Shown here one piece after another: positions 8,034 through 15,601 of a stretch of DNA of 64,000 nucleotides (position 1 is its first letter; each line of letters starts with the position of its first letter). Source of the DNA: Clostridia bacterium (GTDB lineage Bacteria; Bacillota; Clostridia; Oscillospirales; Acutalibacteraceae); assembly GCA_900766585.1 (NCBI GenBank), contig CAAFVV010000037.1, positions 22,560-86,559 of the forward strand, given 5' to 3'. A program made the translations under genes and the position numbers. The notes beneath the pieces are model-generated. The model made no database searches and was not told the origin of the DNA. It saw only the letters and a program-made list of their open reading frames with translations.

Positions 8034-9341
8034 GTGAATATAAAAAAATATCTTTATATCCCCCGTCCCTCTTCCCGTGCGGCATTCTATGCCGGTCTTG
8101 TTCTTCTGCTGCTTGAGGAGATCGCTTTGGCTTTTGCCTTTCGGGCAGAACCCGTCACAGAGGGATCGCTCTCATGTATCTCTTTTGCCCTTCTTACCCG
8201 CATCCTGCTCTTTACGGGACTTTTATCGGCTCTTCTGGTCTGGCTGGCCAAGTGCGCCGTACGGTCATGCGGCATTTTTTGCGAAAAGGTCAGATTGGGA
8301 GAATCCCGCTTTCCCGTATTTCTGCTGAGCATGTGGATTGTCCTGCATTTTCTTGCCGCCATCGCCTTGCTTTTCTTTTACCTGAATCCTCTCTTCCCTC
8401 TCTGGGGCATAACTGAGTGGGAAGTTACCGGCAATCTTTTCGTTAAGCTGTCACTGCTCCCTTATACGGCACTGCAGGAAATTACGCAAAAAAGCGGACT
8501 GCCGGGCAACTATGCGGACGACCTGCTCAGAATGACCTATTCTATCCAATTCCTCTTTTTCACCTTCCTCGCCATATTGCTCGGTGCGGTCGGGGTAGGC
8601 GAAGAGAAGCGCAAGCAGGAGAAACTGTCCTGTGTACGGGCAGCAAAGCTGCAGGAACAACACGCCCGACAGATGCATGCCGCATGGCAGGCCAAAATTG
8701 CGCAGCGCGATGCAGAGCTGGGGTTTTGCTATGAGGAATGTTCTTTCTTTCAGCAGCTGCATATTCCGTATTACACACTGGAGCATGAAAACGGATCATT
8801 TGGCGAATTTGCTGCCTATTGCAGCCTCCGCCCCTTGGAGAGCGAAGGGTTTTCTTTCTTTTTTAATCGTGAAATTCCCAAGCGTGACGGGCTGCTCACC
8901 GAAGCGGATATGATTCTCGTTCATCCCCGCGCCATATTTGTTGTGGAAAACAAGGACTATCGCGGCGTGGTCTATGGCAAAACAGCCGACGACACGTGGA
9001 CATATATTGATCACAGCGGTAAAAAGATTGCGTTTTACAGCCCGATCAGGCAAAATGAGGGCCATATACGCGCACTGCGTGAGTATCTGTGTGACTGCCG
9101 GGCGGCAGAGTATACGGCAGATGTTCCTATATGCTCGCTGATTATTTTCACAGACACCCGGTCCAACCATTCGGACGAGATCATTTCGCGGATAGACACA
9201 ACTGGCAGCACGGCGCTTGTCTGCACTTCACAAAATGCCGTCATGCATATACGTCATTACATCAGTTCGCGCAGCGACACGGTCAATGTTGAGGCCGTCA
9301 CCCAGGCGCTCACTCCGCTCTCCGTGCGTCAAAAAGCATAA
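8034..9341 (+). CDS. Membrane protein with NERD (nuclease-related) domain
   Basis: This 435-residue protein starts at GTG 8034 behind AAGGAGG. The first 190 residues hold four or so hydrophobic segments, followed by a charged, probably coiled stretch (EEKRKQEKLS onward). The C-terminal half is a NERD domain with the order GEFAAYCSL, NREIPKRDG, TEADMILVHP and IFVVENKDYRGVVYG. The D...E-x-K arrangement (ENK) matches the PD-(D/E)XK-like core of NERD, so nuclease activity is possible but unproven. No promoter is obvious between the upstream terminator and the start, so some read-through from the pseudokinase gene may feed it. Neither substrate nor pathway can be read from the sequence. Confidence 0.8.
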   Translation: MNIKKYLYIPRPSSRAAFYAGLVLLLLEEIALAFAFRAEPVTEGSLSCISFALLTRILLFTGLLSALLVWLAKCAVRSCGIFCEKVRLGESRFPVFLLSMWIVLHFLAAIALLFFYLNPLFPLWGITEWEVTGNLFVKLSLLPYTALQEITQKSGLPGNYADDLLRMTYSIQFLFFTFLAILLGAVGVGEEKRKQEKLSCVRAAKLQEQHARQMHAAWQAKIAQRDAELGFCYEECSFFQQLHIPYYTLEHENGSFGEFAAYCSLRPLESEGFSFFFNREIPKRDGLLTEADMILVHPRAIFVVENKDYRGVVYGKTADDTWTYIDHSGKKIAFYSPIRQNEGHIRALREYLCDCRAAEYTADVPICSLIIFTDTRSNHSDEIISRIDTTGSTALVCTSQNAVMHIRHYISSRSDTVNVEAVTQALTPLSVRQKA

Positions 9342-9368
9342 ACCGTTCCACTTTCAGGAGGTATACCC

Positions 9369-10061
9369 ATGTCTGCATATATAATGCCGCCCCGCGCGGT
9401 ACTGTTTGATCTTGACGGCACACTCGCCGACACGCTGCGCGACCTGGGCGGCTGCACCGATCAGGTGCTGGCGGCACACGGCTTTCCGCCCCACACACCG
9501 GAGGAATACCGCTATTTTGTCGGCAACGGCATCCAAAAGCTGATCGAGCGGGCGCTCGGCAAGGCGGCGACACCTGCGCTGACCGCAGAGCTGCTGGCGG
9601 AATTCCGCTCGCTTTACGACCGCGAGTGCCTGCACTATGTCTCGCTGTATCCCGGCATCGCCGATGCCGTCCGCACACTGCGGGAGCGGGGCATCTCACT
9701 TGCCGTCGTGACCAACAAGCCCGAGCCGCAGGCACAGAAGATCGTTGCCCGCCTTTTTCCCGCCGGCACCTTTTCCGCCGTATACGGCAATGTGGACAGC
9801 CGCCCGCGCAAGCCCGACCGCAAAGTGGTCGATCTGGCGCTTGCCGCGCTCGGCACAGTGCACGAAAACGCCCTGTTTGTCGGTGATTCCGACGTGGATG
9901 TGCAGACTGCGCACGGTGCCGGACTGCGCTGCATCGGCTGTACATGGGGCTTCCGTGGGGAGGCGGAGCTGAAAGCCGCAGGCGCAGACAGGCTCGCCTA
10001 TTCCGCCGATGAGCTTGCCGATGCAGTTCTGCACCTGTTCGGATTGCCGTGTGGAAAATAA
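9369..10061 (+). CDS. HAD-family phosphatase, phosphoglycolate phosphatase/PpaX type
   Basis: This 230-residue haloacid-dehalogenase-like hydrolase has motif I VLFDLDGTLADT (nucleophile Asp14, acid Asp16), motif II VVTNKP, a lysine in SRPRKPDRK and motif III FVGDSDVDVQTA. A helical cap lies between motifs I and II, as in the Gph/PpaX subfamily. The likely substrate is phosphoglycolate or pyrophosphate, but the sequence does not decide between them. AGGAGG precedes the ATG by 8 bases. It sits 27 bases after the NERD gene, so the two may be co-transcribed. Confidence 0.9.
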   Translation: MSAYIMPPRAVLFDLDGTLADTLRDLGGCTDQVLAAHGFPPHTPEEYRYFVGNGIQKLIERALGKAATPALTAELLAEFRSLYDRECLHYVSLYPGIADAVRTLRERGISLAVVTNKPEPQAQKIVARLFPAGTFSAVYGNVDSRPRKPDRKVVDLALAALGTVHENALFVGDSDVDVQTAHGAGLRCIGCTWGFRGEAELKAAGADRLAYSADELADAVLHLFGLPCGK

Positions 10062-10080
10062 AAAAACGGCAAATCGGTAA

Positions 10081-10109
10081 TTGACAAAGTGAGAAAAATA
10101 TGATATTGT
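10081..10109 (+). promoter_or_regulatory. Sigma-A type promoter for TM2 protein
   Basis: TTGACA (10081-10086) and TATTGT (10104-10109) are separated by 17 bases, ahead of the gene starting at 10166. Confidence 0.7.
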
Positions 10110-10165
10110 AGAGATATACGCACTGTGATCTGATGATGTATTCACGGTAAAAAGGAGGAATTTTC

Positions 10166-10585
10166 ATGTTCTGTAAAAATTGCGGAGCGCAGATGGACGA
10201 TAACGCCGCCGTATGCGTGCGCTGCGGCGCAGCTAAGGGTGTCGGCACGGCATTCTGCTTCAACTGCGGTCAGCCGCTGCAGCCCGGTGCGGCTGTCTGC
10301 ACACACTGCGGCGCAGCTGCGGCTCCGGTGGTATGCAGCACGCCTGTCGCCGTACCGCCCGGCTATCAGCAGAAGTCCAAAATTGCTGCCGGTTTGCTCG
10401 GCCTTTTCCTCGGCGCCTGGGGTGTCCATAACTTCTATCTGGGCAATACCAACCGCGGTATTCTCCAGATCGTGCTGACGGTTGTCACCTGCGGTCTTGC
10501 CAGTCTGTGGGGCTTTATCGAGGGGATCATGATCCTCACCGGCTCCATCAAGACCGATGCAAAGGGCGTTCCGCTGAGCGAATAA
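10166..10585 (+). CDS. Double zinc-ribbon TM2-domain membrane protein
   Basis: This 139-residue protein has two zinc ribbons with Cys pairs at 3/6, 17/20, 31/34 and 45/48. A TM2 domain follows (about residues 70-128) with GLFLGAWGVHNFYLGNTNRG, two membrane helices and the conserved acidic turn in GFIEGIMIL. The ribbons probably face the cytoplasm. Function is not known for this architecture. It has its own promoter and a strong terminator, so it is a single-gene unit. An AAGGAGG site precedes the ATG. Confidence 0.9.
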   Translation: MFCKNCGAQMDDNAAVCVRCGAAKGVGTAFCFNCGQPLQPGAAVCTHCGAAAAPVVCSTPVAVPPGYQQKSKIAAGLLGLFLGAWGVHNFYLGNTNRGILQIVLTVVTCGLASLWGFIEGIMILTGSIKTDAKGVPLSE

Positions 10586-10614
10586 TCGGTCGGCACAGCT
10601 ATTTTGGCACTTTT

Positions 10615-10652
10615 CTCCCGCGGCAGACCTTCCGTCTGCCGCGGGAGTTTTT
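10615..10652 (+). terminator. Rho-independent terminator
   Basis: A perfect 13-bp stem (CTCCCGCGGCAGA with TCTGCCGCGGGAG) around a seven-base loop is followed by a T-rich run. Confidence 0.9.
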
Positions 10653-10702
10653 CTTTTCCGTTGTTTTCCTCCCGCTTGTTCACAGATTTTTCGCACATTT
10701 TT

Positions 10703-10731
10703 TTGACAGACATGGTATACTGAAGGATATT
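10703..10731 (+). promoter_or_regulatory. Probable promoter for the double activase gene
   Basis: TTGACA (10703-10708) and GATATT (10726-10731) are 17 bases apart. The -10 box matches the consensus at four of six positions. A better-looking TATACT at 10716 is only 7 bases from TTGACA and lacks a good partner. Confidence 0.5.
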
Positions 10732-10776
10732 TTTTAACACCGCGCCGCCGTATTCCGGCGCAAGGAGGTCATCCGC

Positions 10777-13700
10777 ATGTCTGCTTCGCCATTTTCCGAG
10801 CCGCTTTTTGCCGGCATCGACATCGGCAGCACCACGATCAAGCTCGTGCTGCTAAACGGCCGCGAGCCGGTCTACGGCGAATACCGCCGCCATCACGCCG
10901 ATATTGCAGCAGCACTTTCCGCCCTTTTGCAGGACGCGCGGGAGACCGTCGGAAATGCCGTATTGCTGCCGCGTGTAACCGGAAGCGGCAGCATCAGTCT
11001 CGCCAAAAAGCTCGGCATCGGCTTTGTGCAGGAGGTCGCCGCCGAGGCGGTCGCGCTGCGCACGCTCGCCCCGCAAACGGATGTTGCCATTGAGCTTGGC
11101 GGCGAGGACGCGAAAATCCTCTATCTCACCGGCGGACTGGAGGAGCGGATGAACGGTGTCTGCGCGGGCGGCACCGGCTCGTTTATCGACCAGATGGCGG
11201 CGCTTTTGAAAACCGACGCTCCCGGTCTCGACGCGCTCGCCGCCGGATATACCCAGCTGTATCCCATTGCCGCGCGCTGCGGCGTATTTGCCAAAAGTGA
11301 TATTCAGCCGCTGATCAACGACGGCGCGCGGCGGGAGGATCTGGCGGCTTCGGTGTTTCAGGCGGTCGTCAACCAGACGATCAGCGGTCTTGCCTGCGGC
11401 AAGCCCATCCGCGGCAACGTCGCCTTTCTCGGCGGTCCGCTCCATTTCCTCCCCCAGCTGCGGCAGGCGTTTATCCGTACGCTGAAGCTGACGCCGGCGC
11501 AGATCTACGCACCCGACAATGCCCATCTATTCCCGGCAACCGGCGCGGCGCTGTCCAAAGAGCCGGTCGAGCCGGTCACGCTGTCCGCGCTGCTCGACCG
11601 GCTGCAAAAGGCGGGCGATATGCCGTTTGAGCTGCACCGCCTGCCGCCGCTTTTCGAAAGCGAAGCGGATTATGCCGCGTTTACGGCGCGCCACAGCGCC
11701 CACCGCGTCTCCCGCCGTCCGCTCGAAAGCTATGCAGGCAACTGCTTTCTCGGCATCGACGCCGGTTCCACCACGACAAAGCTCGCACTCATCGCCGAGG
11801 ACGGCAGTCTGCTCTGGTCGTTCTACGCCAATAACGACGGCTCGCCGATCAAGACGGCCGTCCGCGCCATGGGTGAACTTGCCGCTCTTATGCCCGCCTC
11901 TGCCCACATCCGCCGCGCCTGCTCGACCGGCTACGGCGAAACACTGCTGAAAACGGCGTTCTGTCTGGATGACGGCGAGGTGGAGACCGTCGCGCACTGC
12001 ACCGCCGCCGCTTTTTTTGATCCGGAGACCGACTGTGTGCTGGACATCGGCGGACAGGACATGAAATTCATCCGCCTGAAGCGCGGCGCGGTGGACTCCG
12101 TGCTGCTCAACGAGGCCTGCTCCTCCGGCTGCGGCTCTTTTATCGAAAATTTCGCCGTCTCGCTCGGCTATACCGCACCCTCCTTTGCGGAACAAGCGCT
12201 GTTTGCCCCGCACCCGCTCGACCTCGGCACCCGCTGCACCGTGTTCATGAACTCCAACGTCAAGCAGGCGCAGAAAGAGGGCGCCACCGTCGCAGACATT
12301 TCGGCGGGACTTGCCTACAGCGTCGTAAAAAACGCGCTGTTTAAAGTGATCAAGCTGACCGACGCCTCCTCGCTCGGACGGCACATCCTTGTCCAGGGCG
12401 GCACCTTCTGCAACCATGCCGTGCTGCGCGCGCTGGAAAAAACCGCCGGAGCCGAGGTCATCTGCCCGGACATCGCCGGTCTCATGGGCGCATTCGGTGC
12501 CGCGCTCATCGCACGGCAGCGGTGCGGCGAATGTGAGGACAGCACGCTGCTGCCCTTTGACCGCATCGCCGCGCTCACCTACACCACGACTGTCACCCGC
12601 TGCAAGGGCTGCCAAAACAGCTGTCTGCTGACGGTCAACCGCTTTCCCGACGGGCGGCGGCACATTTCCGGCAACCGCTGTGAGCGCGGCGCGGGCAAAG
12701 AGCCGGCGCAGGCGGAGGCCGTGCCGAATCTGACCGCCTATAAATATCAGCGCATCTTCGATTACACGCCCCTGCCCGCCGAAAAAGCGCCGCGCGGCGT
12801 GATCGGTATTCCCCGCGCGCTGAACCTGTACGAAAATTATCCGTTTTGGGCGACGCTGTTTGCGGCGCTCGGCTTTTCGGTCGTGTTCTCCCCGAAAAGC
12901 TCCCGCCGGGTCTATGAGCGGGGCATGGAATCCATCCCCTCCGAAAGCGAGTGCTACCCCGCCAAGCTGGCGCACGGACACATTCAGTCGCTGATCGACG
13001 CGGGTATACATACCATATTCTATCCCAGCGTATTCTTTGAGCGGCCGGAGCCGGGGGCGCAGAACAAATACAACTGCCCCATGGTCATCGGCTCACCGGA
13101 AAATATCCGCAACAACGTTGAGGATCTGTCGGCGCAAAACGTCCGCTTTATCCATCCGTTTCTCTCCTTCGGCGACGAAAAAGCCGCCGAGGACCGGCTC
13201 TGCACCGTGTTTGCAGAGGAATGGCAGATTCCCGCCGACGAGGTGCGCGCCGCCTGCCGCAAGGCGTGGGCGGAACAGTTGCGCGCCAAGGCGGATATCC
13301 GCGCCGAGGGCAAACGGGCGCTCGACTGGATGGAGGCACACAGCCGCCGCGGCATCGTGCTCTGCGGTCGCCCCTATCACGCCGATCCGGAAATCCACCA
13401 CGGCATCCCCGAGATGATCGCCTCCTACGGCTTCGCCGTGCTGACAGAGGACAGTCTGCCCGTTTCGGATTCCCCCGAACGGCCGCTGCGCGTCACGGAT
13501 CAGTGGAGCTATCACTCCCGTCTGTACACCGCCGCGCAGTTTGTGCGCAGCCGGCGGGATCTGGAGCTGATCCAGCTTAACTCCTTCGGCTGCGGGCTGG
13601 ATGCCGTCACCACCGATCAGGTGGCGGAAATTCTGGAGCCGAGCAACAAGCTGTACACACTGCTGAAGATCGACGAGATCAGCAACCTCGGCGCTGCCCG

Positions 13701-15006
13701 CATCCGGGTGCGCTCGCTGATTGCCGCCATCCGCCAGCGGGAGGAGCGCGGCGTTGTGCCGGCTCCCGTTCCCTCGGCATATTCCCGCGCGGTGTTCACC
13801 CGCAAAATGAAGCGGGAGGGCTACACCATCCTTGCGCCGCAGATGCTGCCGATCCATTTTGAGATGGTACAGACCGTGTTCCGCCGCAAAGGGTATCGCG
13901 TCGAAATTCTCGGCAACGACACCCGCGCCGCCGTCGATGCGGGGCTGCGCTGCGTCAACAACGATGCCTGCTACCCCTCGCTCATCGTGACGGGGCAGAT
14001 TCTTGACGCTGTACGCTCCGGCCGCTACGACACCCACCGTCTGGCGATCATTATGTCCCAGACGGGCGGCTGCTGCCGTGCCACCAACTATATCGCCTTC
14101 ATCCGGCGGGCGCTCGATCAGGCAGGCTACGGCTATATCCCCGTGATCTCGCTGAGCCTCAGCAAGCTGGAGAAAAACCCCGGCTTTTCCATCACCCCCG
14201 GTCTGCTCTACCGCGGCGCCATGGCGGTGGTGCTCGGCGACGTGCTGATGCAGTGTCTCTACCGCACACGCCCCTATGAAGCCGAGCCGGGCGCCGCCGA
14301 TGCGCTTTGCCGGCAGCATCTCGGCCGCTGCGAGGCGGCGCTTGACGGAAAAGTGTTCACCGTTTCGCGCTACCGGCAGCTCTGCCGCGACATTGTCGCC
14401 GATTTTGACGCCCTGCCGCTTCGCGAGGTGCAAAAGCCGCGAGTCGGCATCGTCGGTGAAATTCTGGTCAAATACATGCCGCTCGCCAATAACCACCTCG
14501 TGGAGCTTCTGGAGGCGGAGGGCGCAGAAGCGGTCGTGCCCGATCTGCTGGACTTTTTCGCCTACTGCTTCTACGGCAACCTGTTCCGCAGCGACGTTCT
14601 GGGCATGCCGCGCCGCGCCGCGCGGCTTTCCGCCGCCGGTATACGTCTGCTCGATCTCCTGCGCCGTCCGGCGGCGCGGGCGCTTGAGCAAAGCCGCCGT
14701 TTCACCCCGGCGCAGTCCATCTACAAGACCGCAGAGCTGGCAAAGCCCTATCTCTCGGCGGGCAACCAGTACGGCGAGGGATGGTTCCTGACCGGTGAAA
14801 TGGTGCACCTGATTCACAGCGGCGTGGACCGCATCGTCTGTATCCAGCCGTTCGGCTGTCTGCCGAACCACATTGTCGGCAAGGGGGTCATCAAGGCGGT
14901 GCGCCGCGATCATCCGGCAGCGCGTATCGCCGCCGTCGATTATGACCCCGGCGCGAGCGAGGTCAATCAGCTCAACCGCATCAAGCTCCTGCTGTCGGAC
15001 GAATGA
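10777..15006 (+). CDS. Double BcrAD/BadFG-type activase fused to 2-hydroxyacyl-CoA dehydratase-like region
   Basis: This 1409-residue protein carries two ASKHA-fold ATPase domains of the 2-hydroxyacyl-CoA dehydratase activator family. The first starts near residue 9 with GIDIGSTTIKLVLL and has GVCAGGTGSF. The second starts near residue 325 with GIDAGSTTTKLALI and has NEACSSGCGSF. Each activator normally holds a [4Fe-4S] cluster at a dimer interface, and cysteines are present in both. A CKGCQNSC cluster follows near 610, then a DUF2229-type region and a C-terminal dehydratase-like part with NNDACYP, SQTGGCCRATNY and PFGCLPNHI. The substrate is not evident. Family members of this length are common in anaerobic Clostridia. 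The gene stands alone between a promoter and a terminator. Confidence 0.9.
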   Translation: MSASPFSEPLFAGIDIGSTTIKLVLLNGREPVYGEYRRHHADIAAALSALLQDARETVGNAVLLPRVTGSGSISLAKKLGIGFVQEVAAEAVALRTLAPQTDVAIELGGEDAKILYLTGGLEERMNGVCAGGTGSFIDQMAALLKTDAPGLDALAAGYTQLYPIAARCGVFAKSDIQPLINDGARREDLAASVFQAVVNQTISGLACGKPIRGNVAFLGGPLHFLPQLRQAFIRTLKLTPAQIYAPDNAHLFPATGAALSKEPVEPVTLSALLDRLQKAGDMPFELHRLPPLFESEADYAAFTARHSAHRVSRRPLESYAGNCFLGIDAGSTTTKLALIAEDGSLLWSFYANNDGSPIKTAVRAMGELAALMPASAHIRRACSTGYGETLLKTAFCLDDGEVETVAHCTAAAFFDPETDCVLDIGGQDMKFIRLKRGAVDSVLLNEACSSGCGSFIENFAVSLGYTAPSFAEQALFAPHPLDLGTRCTVFMNSNVKQAQKEGATVADISAGLAYSVVKNALFKVIKLTDASSLGRHILVQGGTFCNHAVLRALEKTAGAEVICPDIAGLMGAFGAALIARQRCGECEDSTLLPFDRIAALTYTTTVTRCKGCQNSCLLTVNRFPDGRRHISGNRCERGAGKEPAQAEAVPNLTAYKYQRIFDYTPLPAEKAPRGVIGIPRALNLYENYPFWATLFAALGFSVVFSPKSSRRVYERGMESIPSESECYPAKLAHGHIQSLIDAGIHTIFYPSVFFERPEPGAQNKYNCPMVIGSPENIRNNVEDLSAQNVRFIHPFLSFGDEKAAEDRLCTVFAEEWQIPADEVRAACRKAWAEQLRAKADIRAEGKRALDWMEAHSRRGIVLCGRPYHADPEIHHGIPEMIASYGFAVLTEDSLPVSDSPERPLRVTDQWSYHSRLYTAAQFVRSRRDLELIQLNSFGCGLDAVTTDQVAEILEPSNKLYTLLKIDEISNLGAARIRVRSLIAAIRQREERGVVPAPVPSAYSRAVFTRKMKREGYTILAPQMLPIHFEMVQTVFRRKGYRVEILGNDTRAAVDAGLRCVNNDACYPSLIVTGQILDAVRSGRYDTHRLAIIMSQTGGCCRATNYIAFIRRALDQAGYGYIPVISLSLSKLEKNPGFSITPGLLYRGAMAVVLGDVLMQCLYRTRPYEAEPGAADALCRQHLGRCEAALDGKVFTVSRYRQLCRDIVADFDALPLREVQKPRVGIVGEILVKYMPLANNHLVELLEAEGAEAVVPDLLDFFAYCFYGNLFRSDVLGMPRRAARLSAAGIRLLDLLRRPAARALEQSRRFTPAQSIYKTAELAKPYLSAGNQYGEGWFLTGEMVHLIHSGVDRIVCIQPFGCLPNHIVGKGVIKAVRRDHPAARIAAVDYDPGASEVNQLNRIKLLLSDE

Positions 15007-15020
15007 TCCGTGTATAAAAA

Positions 15021-15057
15021 GACTGCGGTCGCTTTTTTGCGGCCGCAGTCTTTTTTT
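15021..15057 (+). terminator. Rho-independent terminator, possibly bidirectional
   Basis: GACTGCGGTCGC pairs with GCGGCCGCAGTC around six T residues, with A-runs to the left and T-runs to the right. It can therefore end both the activase transcript and the convergent lipoprotein gene. Confidence 0.85.
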
Positions 15058-15065
15058 GTCAGTGG

Positions 15066-15356
15066 TCAGCGCATCATGCCGCCGCGTCCCGAACCCTCTC
15101 CGAACGCCGTACCGCCCGGCAGATCCTCCGCCGCAGACGACCCGTTCGAGGAGTTTATATCCGGCAGAAGATCTCCGGACGATGACTCCGAATGACGGGT
15201 CGTCTCCGTCGTCGTCATCGACGAGGACGGAGACGACTGCTCCGACGAATCCGGATGACTCCCGATTTCGCCGTCCTCCCGGCGGCAGCCGCAGAGCGTG
15301 CCGCCGATCACCGCCGCAGCCAATACCGCAAAGCATGCTTTTTTAAAGGATATCAT
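15066..15356 (-). CDS. Small Ser-rich lipoprotein of unknown function
   Basis: This 96-residue protein begins MISFKKACFAVLAAAVIG and reaches a lipobox-like LCGC, so the second Cys is the likely lipidation site. The rest is low-complexity and rich in Ser, Thr, Glu and Gly (for example SSPSSSMTTTETT) and ends with GEGSGRGGMMR. No domain is recognised. AAAGGAG lies upstream of the ATG. It converges on the large activase gene and is separated from addA by about 245 bases. Confidence 0.65.
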   Translation of the reverse strand: MISFKKACFAVLAAAVIGGTLCGCRREDGEIGSHPDSSEQSSPSSSMTTTETTRHSESSSGDLLPDINSSNGSSAAEDLPGGTAFGEGSGRGGMMR

Positions 15357-15443
15357 AAGACTTCTCCTTTCCCACCCATTTTCGCACGTCATGCCAAAGG
15401 CGGGGCGGAATTCCCCGCGCTTTTTGCCCCGCCAGCAAACGGC

Positions 15444-15482
15444 AAAGCGGCAGAACTGCCCGTCGGACCGTTCTGCCGCTTT
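15444..15482 (-). terminator. Long hairpin after addA
   Basis: AAAGCGGCAGAAC pairs perfectly with GTTCTGCCGCTTT (13 bp) around a 13-base loop in the gap between addA and the lipoprotein gene. The T-run is short on both strands, so it is a probable but not ideal terminator. I see nothing else in 15357-15601. Confidence 0.55.
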
Positions 15483-15601
15483 GTGTTTTCGGGATTTTCG
15501 CGCGGTCTGTTTTTCCGCAGCCGACCCTGTATGACGCCCTGTTAGCCTGTCCGGATCAGCAGAAAAACATGCAAAAAATCGCGCGGTAATTTTTTCATTT
15601 T

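Noticed and set aside
6277..9341. Pseudokinase and NERD genes as a two-gene phage-defence system
   Set aside because: A strong terminator separates them and no other defence gene is nearby, so adjacency alone is not enough; kept only as a neighbourhood observation.
13093..15336. Long minus-strand open frame of 747 codons opposite the double activase gene
   Set aside because: The plus-strand gene has clear activase motifs across the interval; the antisense product has no recognisable domain and no RBS.
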